Source of the DNA: Opitutaceae bacterium
GTDB taxonomy: Bacteria > Verrucomicrobiota > Verrucomicrobiia > Opitutales > Opitutaceae
Length of the DNA stretch: 64,000 bases
Reading direction: 5' to 3'
NCBI GenBank assembly: GCA_030693515.1
Contig: JAUYAK010000022.1
Location: forward strand, 60,345 to 124,344
Position 1 is the first letter of the stretch, and each line of letters starts with the position of its first letter. Position numbers and translations under genes: made by a program. This document shows positions 53,699 to 62,145 of this stretch, piece by piece. The notes below the pieces were generated by a model. That model made no database searches, was not told the origin of the DNA, and saw nothing but the letters and a program-made list of their open reading frames with translations.

Positions 53699-54763
53699 CT
53701 ACAACTTGGCCACCGCCTCCGCGATGGCTCGGCCGACGTCGTTCGTGCCTGCGGTGCCGCCGAGGTCGCGGGTGCGCGGCCCCCGTTGCACGACCGCTTC
53801 GATCGCGCGGACCACGGTGGCGGCCGCCTCGAGCTGACCGAGGTGTTCGAGCATCATGGCGCCGGACCAGATCTGGCCGATGGGATTGGCGATGCCCCGG
53901 CCCGCGATGTCCGGCGCCGAGCCGTGCACGGGCTCAAACATGGAAGGAAAATTGCGCTCGGGATTAAGGTTCGCCGAAGGCGCGATCGCGATCGTCCCGG
54001 TGCAAGCGGGCCCAAGGTCGGAAAGAATATCGCCGAAGAGATTTGAGCCGACGACCACATCGAACCAGTCGGGATGCTGCACGAAATGCGCGGTCAGGAT
54101 GTCGATGTGATACTGGTCGGTGCGCACGTCGGGATACTCGGCGGCCATGGTTTTGAAGCGCTCGTCCCAAAACGGCATCGTGACCGTGATGCCGTTGGAC
54201 TTGGTGGCCGAGGTGAGGTGCTTTTTCGGCCGGCTGCGCGCCAGTTCAAACGCGTAGCGAAGGATGCGGTCGACGCCGTGGCGCGTGAACACGACCTGCT
54301 GCATCGCAATCTCATCGTCGCTGCCCGTGTAGAGGCGGCCGCCAATTTCCGTATATTCGCCCTCATTGTTCTCGCGGACCACGTAGAAATCGATGTCGCC
54401 GGGATTGCGGTGCCGCAGCGGCGACTCGATCCCGGGCATGAGCCGGACCGGTCGCACGTTGGCATACTGGCGAAACTCGCGGCGGATCGGGATGAGCAGG
54501 CCCCAGAGCGACACGTGGTCCGGCACGCCCGGAAAGCCAACCGCGCCGAGGTAGATCGCGTCGTGATGGCGAATCTGCGCAAGGCCGTCCGGCGGCATCA
54601 TGCGCCCGGTCTCTTTGTAGTAGGCGCAGCTCCACGGAAGGTGATCCCACGTGAAACGGAAGCCGTGTTTCTTGGCGGCCGCTTCGAGCACGAGCATGCC
54701 CGGAGGGACCACTTCTTGGCCGATGCCGTCGCCCGGAATGGTCGCGATGCGATAATTTTTCAT
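53699..54763 (-). CDS. Isocitrate/isopropylmalate-family dehydrogenase, tartrate dehydrogenase-like
   Basis: IATIPGDGIGQEVVPPGMLVLEAAAKKHGFRFTWDHLPWSCAYYKETGRMMPPDGL; VRENNEGEYTEIGGRLY; VVVGSNLFGDILSDLGPACTGTIAIAPSANLNPERNFPSMFEPVHGSAPDIAG. Confidence 0.88.
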   Translation of the reverse strand: MKNYRIATIPGDGIGQEVVPPGMLVLEAAAKKHGFRFTWDHLPWSCAYYKETGRMMPPDGLAQIRHHDAIYLGAVGFPGVPDHVSLWGLLIPIRREFRQYANVRPVRLMPGIESPLRHRNPGDIDFYVVRENNEGEYTEIGGRLYTGSDDEIAMQQVVFTRHGVDRILRYAFELARSRPKKHLTSATKSNGITVTMPFWDERFKTMAAEYPDVRTDQYHIDILTAHFVQHPDWFDVVVGSNLFGDILSDLGPACTGTIAIAPSANLNPERNFPSMFEPVHGSAPDIAGRGIANPIGQIWSGAMMLEHLGQLEAAATVVRAIEAVVQRGPRTRDLGGTAGTNDVGRAIAEAVAKL

Positions 54764-54793
54764 GGGAAATCTTGTGCGCGATAGATGAACGGT

Positions 54794-54867
54794 TTCGTTT
54801 CGCCTGCCGCACGTTCACTCTAGCGAAACCGCGCAGGGTTCACCATAAGTGAAACCGCCTGAATCGC
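54794..54867. promoter_or_regulatory. Cluster of gtttc/gaaac half-sites between the tartrate-dehydrogenase-like gene and the LuxR-type gene
   Basis: cggtttcgtttcgc ... gcgaaaccg ... agtgaaaccgcc seen by eye; includes inverted copies of CGGTTTCG. Confidence 0.4.
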
Positions 54868-54887
54868 GGTCCCGGTTCCGCGCTGAC

Positions 54888-56027
54888 TCAGCGGAGCATT
54901 CGCGCCAATTCGGTCCGGCCCCGCACGCCCAACTTGCGGTAGATCGCGTTGAGCTGGAAATCGACCGTGCGCGGCGACTTCCCCAGCCGGCGCGCGACGT
55001 CCTGGTTGCGCAGGCCCTCCACCACCAGCAGAGCCACCCGGCGCTCGCTCGGCGTCAGAAACTGCAGCTGATGGATCGCCTCGGCCTTGAGCTCGGAATC
55101 CGCGCCGTCGAGGTTGCGTTCGCCGAAGAGCGTCACCCAGAAACCGGGGCGCACGAGCGAGCCCTTGTAGGGTTGGCTCACATCGACCTTGGCCACCAGA
55201 CCGCCGATTTCGCGGTGGGTGACACGGGCGCTCTCGAGCCCCACGGCGAGGCCGTCGCTCGCGGCGCGGTCCCAAATATCCGCGAGCCGGGCGCAGGCGT
55301 CGTCGATGGGCTCCGGCACGCGGAAACACCGGCGGGTATTCATCACGCGGGCCTCCTTGTAGCCGTAGTTCCACACGGCGCAGAGATCGTAGGCCTCTTG
55401 CGTCGCAAACTGCAGCGCGCGATCCGGGCCCAAAAACAGCACGGGGAGCGGGAGCCCCGAGATGAAACGCTCCATGCTCAGGCGACGCCCCCGTTCGCCC
55501 TCGAAGGCGCGCAGCCGCCGCAGCCCGGCGTCGATCACCGGATGCAGCGACGCCAGAAACTCCCGTTCCTCGGCGAGGAATTCGCCCTGTTCCTCGCTGC
55601 GGCGAATACTCAGCACGGCCTCCGGGTGCGAACCGTCCCAAAAGGCGAGATGGACGAATTCATCCCAGCCGCGAAAGTGTCGCTCGCGTTCGACGCGCCG
55701 CTGCCGGGCCCGGGGATCCTCGCGTAGGATCTCGGTGTAAGTATACATTTTCACCTGGGGATGGGCGGCGAGAAACGGACGCGAAATACTCAGGCTCGTG
55801 AGGGGTTGATTCGCACCGCCTTTGTCGCGCGCGACAAAATGCCGACCCTCCTGCGGTTCAAAATCGACGATACCCAGCATCAGGCTGCACGAGTGATGCG
55901 GCAGCACGCTCTGGAGCAGCTGCAGGTTCGCCCGCCAAAAACTCTCCAAGTCCAGCGCGCTCTGCAGGTCCGACATCGGACGCGCCACCACGCGTTGGGC
56001 GGATGCAGGGAGAAAGGTTGAGACCAT
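54888..56027 (-). CDS. LuxR-family transcriptional regulator (C-terminal HTH)
   Basis: C-terminal LTPSERRVALLVVEGLRNQDVARRLGKSPRTVDFQLNAIYRKLGVRGRTELARML. Confidence 0.85.
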   Translation of the reverse strand: MVSTFLPASAQRVVARPMSDLQSALDLESFWRANLQLLQSVLPHHSCSLMLGIVDFEPQEGRHFVARDKGGANQPLTSLSISRPFLAAHPQVKMYTYTEILREDPRARQRRVERERHFRGWDEFVHLAFWDGSHPEAVLSIRRSEEQGEFLAEEREFLASLHPVIDAGLRRLRAFEGERGRRLSMERFISGLPLPVLFLGPDRALQFATQEAYDLCAVWNYGYKEARVMNTRRCFRVPEPIDDACARLADIWDRAASDGLAVGLESARVTHREIGGLVAKVDVSQPYKGSLVRPGFWVTLFGERNLDGADSELKAEAIHQLQFLTPSERRVALLVVEGLRNQDVARRLGKSPRTVDFQLNAIYRKLGVRGRTELARMLR

Positions 56028-56289
56028 GGGGCGGGGCGCTCGACGAGTCGGGCACGAAGGAATTGCTAGGCCGGCCGGCACTCGCGGGCAAGGCAAAGCC
56101 TGGGAGAAACTCGGCAGCGGCGGAACGCGGGCGGGCGGCGTTTCAGGTGGTTCCACCGATAGCGCGTTCCACGATATGGGCCTATTCTTCCGCTTTGGAA
56201 ACGACCACTTCGCGGCCGCCCCCAGCGGCGGGCCGCGTCCCTTCGCCGTCGCGAAAAAAAACCATTCCCACGCACCCCCATCCGCTCCC

Positions 56290-59200
56290 ATGACCTCCCC
56301 ATTCGTCCTAAAAACCCTGCGTCTGCCGACGATGTTGGCGCTCATCGCCACAACCCTGCCGGCCCAGATTGCGCCCGCACCCTCCGCTACCGCGGCGAAG
56401 GACGAAAGCGTCAAACTGGAAGCTTTCACCGTCACCGGCTCGAATATCCGGCGCATCGAACAGGAGAACGCTCTCCCCATGACCACGGTGAAGGCGGAGC
56501 AGCTCGAGATTTACGATCCGGGCCAGCCCTCCGATCTGCTCGCCTCGCTGCCGATGGCCGCCGGTCTGCCGGGCAATGAGGCGGCGCTCGCGACCCAGAA
56601 CGCCCGCGGCGACAACGCCAACATCTCGTTCCGCGGCCTATCGTCCGGCAACACCCTCATTCTGCTCAATGGCCGGCGCATCGCGCCGCATCCGATCTCG
56701 TGGAACGAGCAGGGCGTGCCGGCGCTGTCGGTAAACGTGAACCAGCTGCCCAACCGCGGCATCGAACGCGTGGATGTCCTGCGCGACGGCGCCTCGTCGA
56801 TCTATGGCGCCGATGCGGTCGCGGGCGTGGTGAACTACGTGATGCACCGGCGCTTTCGCGGCACGGAGCTGTCGCTCCGCTGGGGCACCACGGACTACGG
56901 CGACGGGACGGAATATCGCGCCTCGCTCACCCACGGGCTCGATTTTTCCAACCGCAAAGGCCGGCTCATCTTCACCGCCGACTGGTATGATCGCGAGGGC
57001 ACTTTTCTGCGTGACCGCCCGTTTGCCGCCGACGGCGACAACGTCGCCCGCGCCCCTGCCCCTTGGAATGTTTACACCCAGACCTCGTTCAACCGGCGCA
57101 CGACCACGAGCGCCTACGGCCAGTTCAACACGGTCGTGTCCACGGGCCGCGACCAGTATGGCGCGTTTCTGGTCACCAACCAGCGGCCGACGGGAATTCC
57201 CACCACTTACTTCACCACGACCGGCGGATTCTTTTTGGTCCCCACCACGGGCTCCGGGCAGCCAGGCATCGCCACGGCTGCTCCCGCGCGCGCCGCCAGC
57301 GGACCGGGCAAGGACTACTACTGGAATCTCAACGACGCCCGCTCGCTCCAGCCGCAGTCCAAGCGGGGCAACGTCTTCCTCGGCGGCGAATACGACCTGA
57401 GCCCGCGCATCACGGCGTTCGCCGACTTAAACTACTACCACGCCCGCTCCCTCGTGCTGCGGGACCCCGATATCTACCAGAGCAGCGTGAACGGTCCTCT
57501 GTTCATTCCGGCCTCCAATCCCTATAATCCCTTCGGCGAACGCTTCTGGAGCCCGACCGGCACGCCCAATTCCGATGGCACCCCGCGCCTCACCGGCACG
57601 CCGAGCGCGGTCAACGTCGTCAACCACCGCTTCTGGGACTTCGGCTCGCGCGAGGATACCGTAACCAACTACGCCTATCGCGTCCTGCTCGGTGCGCGCG
57701 GCAAGCTCGCCGACACCTGGACGTGGGAAAGCGCGGTCGTGCATGCCGAGGGCCGCGCCAACGAATACGAGCCCATCCAACGCACCAGCCTCACGCAGGC
57801 CGCCGCATTGCTGACCGACCCGGCCCGCGCGCTCAACGCCTTCGGCCGCAGCTACGCCGTGCAGGGCGGGGCGCTCGTGGACACCGGTCCGTTCCGCCAT
57901 TCCGCCGCGGTGAAGCAGTCCACCTACGGTGTCTTCGAACGCGACGGCATGACCCGTTTCCGCAGCATTGATTTCAACGCCAGCGGCGAGGTCTGGCCGC
58001 TGTGGGGCGGCAACAAAATCAGCCTCGCTCTCGGCGGGGAAGTCCGCCGCGAGGATTTCTCCGACGTGCGTGCGCCCTTCGCCGGGCTCAATCCGGCCGG
58101 CTCCGGTCTCGATCCCACGCGTTCGGATGTCGTGAGCGCGTCTTCGGTGCCGGACACCTTTGCTCACCGTGACGCCGTTTCCGGCTACGCGGAGGTCCTC
58201 CTGCCGCTCGCCGGTCGAGATTTCAAGCTGCCGTTGGTGCAGGCCCTTGAGCTGAGCGCCGCCGCACGCACCGAACACTACAGCGATTTCGGCAACACCG
58301 TGAGCCCGAAGTTCGGGCTCACTTGGAAGCCCGCCAATTGGCTCATGGTCCGCGCCTCGCACAGCCAGGGCTTCCGGCCGCCCTCGCTGCCGGCGCTCTA
58401 TCGCGGCAGCTTCATCGGCACGGCGCTGAACAGCCAGGATACTTATCGCGCCACCGTCACCCAGCTGCTGACCGACCAAGGCCTGAACCGCATCAACCGC
58501 GTGGAGGGCAACCCGAAGCTGCAGCCGGAAAAATCGAAGGGCATTTCAACCGGCATCGTCGTCGATGTGCCGGGAGTGCGCGGCCTCTCGCTCACGGTCG
58601 ATTACTATGAAATCCGCCACAAAGATATCATGGGCTCCAGCGGCACGGTGAACGATGACCGCGACGCGCTGGTCGCCGCCACGCAGGCCGCGCTCGCCGC
58701 CGGCCAGTCCATCAACTCGATCGACCTCGGTTCCGGCACCTCGCGCTATCAGGGCGACGGGGCCGTCGTGCGCCTGCCCGTCACGCAGGAAGACCGCAAT
58801 TTCTTCGCCGCCTACAATGCCACCCGCGCCCCGAGCGCCCAGCGTGCCGTCGTCGGCTCCATCGACTACCTGCGCACGACCTACTTCAACAAATCCCAGC
58901 AGTTCGTAAACGGCTTCGACTTCGGCCTCAATTACCGGCTCCGCCCGCTCGCCCTTGGCAATTTCACCTTTGAGACCAACTGGACCAAGGTGAACTCGTT
59001 CTACATCTACACCACGCGGGGTGCGCCGCGCACCGAGTTGTTGGAAACCAACCTCGCGGCCACCTCAGGCGCGTCGCCCAAGTGGCGTGGCAACGTGCAG
59101 CTCAACTGGCGGCGCAACCAGTGGAGCGGAGGCCTGGGCATGTTCTACACCGGCGACTTCACGCTCGCCGGCGTCACCACCAGCCAGGCGGTTTACGAGT

Positions 59201-59484
59201 CGCTCGGCCGTCCCTCCTACATCCGCCCGGTGTTCACCAATGGCAGCACGATCTACCGCATGGTCCATCGCGATACGCAGACCTATAATGCGTTTCTCTC
59301 CTGCCGCACCGGAAAAACCACCACCCGCAGCTGGCTGCGCGACACGAGCATCCGCGTCGGCGTGAACAATCTGCTCAACACCGCGCCGCCGCTCTCCGAC
59401 GACAACAACACCTACGAGTCCGCGCTCTTCAACACGATGGCCAAGGGCCGCATGTATTCTCTGACGTTGACGAAGAAACTCTGA
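56290..59484 (+). CDS. TonB-dependent receptor
   Basis: VKLEAFTVTGSNIRRIEQENALPMTTVKAEQLE; NISFRGLSSGNTLILLNGRRIAPH; IERVDVLRDGASSIYGADAVAGVVNYVMHRR; C-terminal GRMYSLTLTKKL. Confidence 0.9.
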   Translation: MTSPFVLKTLRLPTMLALIATTLPAQIAPAPSATAAKDESVKLEAFTVTGSNIRRIEQENALPMTTVKAEQLEIYDPGQPSDLLASLPMAAGLPGNEAALATQNARGDNANISFRGLSSGNTLILLNGRRIAPHPISWNEQGVPALSVNVNQLPNRGIERVDVLRDGASSIYGADAVAGVVNYVMHRRFRGTELSLRWGTTDYGDGTEYRASLTHGLDFSNRKGRLIFTADWYDREGTFLRDRPFAADGDNVARAPAPWNVYTQTSFNRRTTTSAYGQFNTVVSTGRDQYGAFLVTNQRPTGIPTTYFTTTGGFFLVPTTGSGQPGIATAAPARAASGPGKDYYWNLNDARSLQPQSKRGNVFLGGEYDLSPRITAFADLNYYHARSLVLRDPDIYQSSVNGPLFIPASNPYNPFGERFWSPTGTPNSDGTPRLTGTPSAVNVVNHRFWDFGSREDTVTNYAYRVLLGARGKLADTWTWESAVVHAEGRANEYEPIQRTSLTQAAALLTDPARALNAFGRSYAVQGGALVDTGPFRHSAAVKQSTYGVFERDGMTRFRSIDFNASGEVWPLWGGNKISLALGGEVRREDFSDVRAPFAGLNPAGSGLDPTRSDVVSASSVPDTFAHRDAVSGYAEVLLPLAGRDFKLPLVQALELSAAARTEHYSDFGNTVSPKFGLTWKPANWLMVRASHSQGFRPPSLPALYRGSFIGTALNSQDTYRATVTQLLTDQGLNRINRVEGNPKLQPEKSKGISTGIVVDVPGVRGLSLTVDYYEIRHKDIMGSSGTVNDDRDALVAATQAALAAGQSINSIDLGSGTSRYQGDGAVVRLPVTQEDRNFFAAYNATRAPSAQRAVVGSIDYLRTTYFNKSQQFVNGFDFGLNYRLRPLALGNFTFETNWTKVNSFYIYTTRGAPRTELLETNLAATSGASPKWRGNVQLNWRRNQWSGGLGMFYTGDFTLAGVTTSQAVYESLGRPSYIRPVFTNGSTIYRMVHRDTQTYNAFLSCRTGKTTTRSWLRDTSIRVGVNNLLNTAPPLSDDNNTYESALFNTMAKGRMYSLTLTKKL

Positions 59485-59507
59485 GTGCTCCAGGAAGCAG
59501 CCCCGCC

Positions 59508-60503
59508 ATGAAGATCAAGTCCCCTTGTTCGGTTTCGCGAATCGTCCCCACGTTTGCGCTCGCGCTGGCCCTCGTCGGCGCGGCGCTCAGCGCCCAGCCG
59601 TCGCCCAAGGCGGCGCCGCGTGCCACCGACTCCGCGGCGCCCGCCCTCAAGCCGATGGGCAGCGTGCTCTTCATCGGCAACAGCTTCCTCTTCGGGACGG
59701 GCTCCGCCGTTCGCTTCTATCGGGCGCAGACGGTGACCGATTTGAACGGCGGGGGCGTCGGGGGCGTGCCCGCGTTGTTCAAGGCCTTCACCACCCAGGC
59801 GGGTTTGGACTTCATGGTGAGCCTCGAGACGGCCTCGGGCCAGGGCCTCGACTACCACATCGCCGAAAAAGCCGACGTCATCGGCCGGCCGTGGGATCGC
59901 GTGGTGATGCTCGGCTACAGCCTGCTGAATCGCAACAAACCCGGTGATCCGGCGCTGTTGATTCAATCGGCCCGGCAGGTTGCGGAGTTGCTGCACAGCA
60001 AGAATCCGCAGGTCGACATCCGCCTGATCGCCACGTGGTCGCGCGCCGATCAGGTTTACCCGAAGGCCGGCCACTGGCACGGGAAGCCGATCGAGCAGAT
60101 GGCGAAGGATGTCCGCGCCGCCTACGATTTGGCGGCGGCGGGCACGCCGCACATCCGCGGGGTGATTCCGGTCGGCGAAGCATGGAACCGCGCTTTCCGG
60201 ACCGGGGTGGCCGATCCGAATCCCTACGACGGCATCGCCTACGGCCAGCTCGATCTCTGGACCTACGATCATTACCATCCCAGCACCTACGGCTACTACC
60301 TCGAGGCGCTGATGATCTTCGGCGACCTCACCGGGCTCGACCCCCGCGCACTCGGGAAAAACGAACGCGCGGGGTTTGAACTGGGCCTCTCCCCGGACCA
60401 GGCCACGGCGTTGCAACAGGTTGCGTTCGACGAGTTGTCGGCGCAGCAGCCGAACCGGAAGTTGGAGACGTTCGCCCCCATCGGCCTCGGCAAGAAGGGC
60501 TGA
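59508..60503 (+). CDS. Exported SGNH/GDSL-like hydrolase
   Basis: Signal peptide; VLFIGNSFLFGTGSA resembles SGNH block I; DHYHPSTYGYYLEALMIFG resembles the D-x-x-H block. Confidence 0.6.
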   Translation: MKIKSPCSVSRIVPTFALALALVGAALSAQPSPKAAPRATDSAAPALKPMGSVLFIGNSFLFGTGSAVRFYRAQTVTDLNGGGVGGVPALFKAFTTQAGLDFMVSLETASGQGLDYHIAEKADVIGRPWDRVVMLGYSLLNRNKPGDPALLIQSARQVAELLHSKNPQVDIRLIATWSRADQVYPKAGHWHGKPIEQMAKDVRAAYDLAAAGTPHIRGVIPVGEAWNRAFRTGVADPNPYDGIAYGQLDLWTYDHYHPSTYGYYLEALMIFGDLTGLDPRALGKNERAGFELGLSPDQATALQQVAFDELSAQQPNRKLETFAPIGLGKKG

Positions 60504-60542
60504 TCCTTCCCGGCCCGGTTCGCTCTTGTCACCCCCCGAGCC

Positions 60543-62078
60543 GTGTCGTCCCACCCCCATCTTGTCGCGGACGCCAAGGCCGCCGCCACGGATGCGATCG
60601 AACATCCGGCCAACTTCGGACTCCGCCAATGGTCCGGCTGGGTTCTGGGGCCGGGCGCATTACTGATTACGTTGTTGGTCCCGCCGCCCGACGGCCTGAG
60701 TGCCGAGGGCTGGCGCACGGCCGGCGTCGCGCTGTTGATGGCGGTTTTTTGGATCTGCGAATCGGTGCCGATCCCTGTGACCGCGCTGCTGCCGCTCGGT
60801 TTGTTTCCTGCCCTCCACCTTGGCGATATCCGAGAGACGGCGGCGCCCTTTGCGAATCCGGTGATCTATCTCTTTCTCGGCGGGTTCCTGATCGCCTTGG
60901 CGATGCAGCGCTGGGGCCTGCATCGGCGGGTCGCCATCAACCTGATCGGGGCGATGGGCACGCGGCCCGCCCGTCTCGTGGGCGGCTTTCTCCTCGCTTC
61001 GGCCGTCGTCAGCATGTGGGTCAGCAACACCGCCACCGCGCTGATGATGCTGCCGATCGCCGTGTCGATTATCCAAATGGTGCCGGCGACGGGCGGCACG
61101 GCGCGGACGCGGCAAGCGTTCGCCGCGGCGCTCATGCTGGCGGTGGCCTATGGCGCGACGACCGGGGGCATGGCCACGCTGATCGGCACTCCTCCCAACG
61201 CCCTGCTCGCGGCCTACGTGGGCAAAGTCTACGGTTTCACCATCGGCTTCGGCCAGTGGATGCTCCTCGGCGTGCCCGTGGTGCTCGTGACCCTACCGAT
61301 CGTCTATCTCGTGCTGACGCGCGTGAGCTTCAAACTCGATCGGAGCGAAATCCCCGGGATGGCGGAGCGCATCACGACGGAACGCTCCGGCCTCGGGTCG
61401 TGGTCGCGCGGCGAGATCGGCGTGCTGGTGGTGTTTGTGCTCACGGCCCTTGGCTGGATTTTTCAACCCCTCCTCGCGAAGAGCCTGCCGCTGCTGAACG
61501 ACACCACCATCGCGATAATGGGCGGACTGCTGCTGTTCTTCATTCCCATCAACCTGAAGCGCGGGGAATTCCTGATGAACTGGGAAACCACCAAAGGCCT
61601 GCCTTGGGATGTCCTGCTCCTGTTCGGCGGCGGCCTGAGCCTCGCCGGCAACATCGAGAAGCACGGCCTCTCACGCTACCTGGGGACCCTGTGCGCCGGT
61701 TTGGAGGGCATTCCGATGATGGCGATCCTCGGCGTCGTGTGCTTCGGCATTTTGATGCTCACCGAGCTGACGAGCAACACCGCGACCGCCGCGACCTTCC
61801 TGCCCGTCGTGGCCGCCCTCGGGACGAGCCTCGGAGAAAATCCGCTGTTTTTTCTCATCCCCGCCGCGCTTGCGGCCAACTGCTCCTACATGCTGCCCGT
61901 CGGCACGCCGCCCAACGCGATCGTCTTCGGCAGCGGCCACGTCGCTCTCCCGCAGATGGCCAGAGCCGGCATCTGGCTCAACGTCCTCCTCGTGCCCATC
62001 ATGATCGGCCTCGTGCTGCTGGTGGGGCGGGTCATCTTCGCCATCGAGCCGGGCGTGATCCCGGCGTGGGTGCGGTAG
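60543..62078 (+). CDS. DASS/SLC13-family anion (dicarboxylate):sodium symporter
   Basis: FWICESVPIPVTALLPLGLFP; FLGGFLIALAMQRWGLHRRVAINLI; MWVSNTATALMMLPIA; ELTSNTATAATFLPVVAAL; ALAANCSYMLPVGTPPNAIVFGSG. Confidence 0.9.
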   Translation: MSSHPHLVADAKAAATDAIEHPANFGLRQWSGWVLGPGALLITLLVPPPDGLSAEGWRTAGVALLMAVFWICESVPIPVTALLPLGLFPALHLGDIRETAAPFANPVIYLFLGGFLIALAMQRWGLHRRVAINLIGAMGTRPARLVGGFLLASAVVSMWVSNTATALMMLPIAVSIIQMVPATGGTARTRQAFAAALMLAVAYGATTGGMATLIGTPPNALLAAYVGKVYGFTIGFGQWMLLGVPVVLVTLPIVYLVLTRVSFKLDRSEIPGMAERITTERSGLGSWSRGEIGVLVVFVLTALGWIFQPLLAKSLPLLNDTTIAIMGGLLLFFIPINLKRGEFLMNWETTKGLPWDVLLLFGGGLSLAGNIEKHGLSRYLGTLCAGLEGIPMMAILGVVCFGILMLTELTSNTATAATFLPVVAALGTSLGENPLFFLIPAALAANCSYMLPVGTPPNAIVFGSGHVALPQMARAGIWLNVLLVPIMIGLVLLVGRVIFAIEPGVIPAWVR

Positions 62079-62145
62079 CAACAGGCCAAGAAAAGCTCAA
62101 AAATCCGCCGTGCTTGGCGTGCGGGCGAACGGTCTCGGCATCGGG

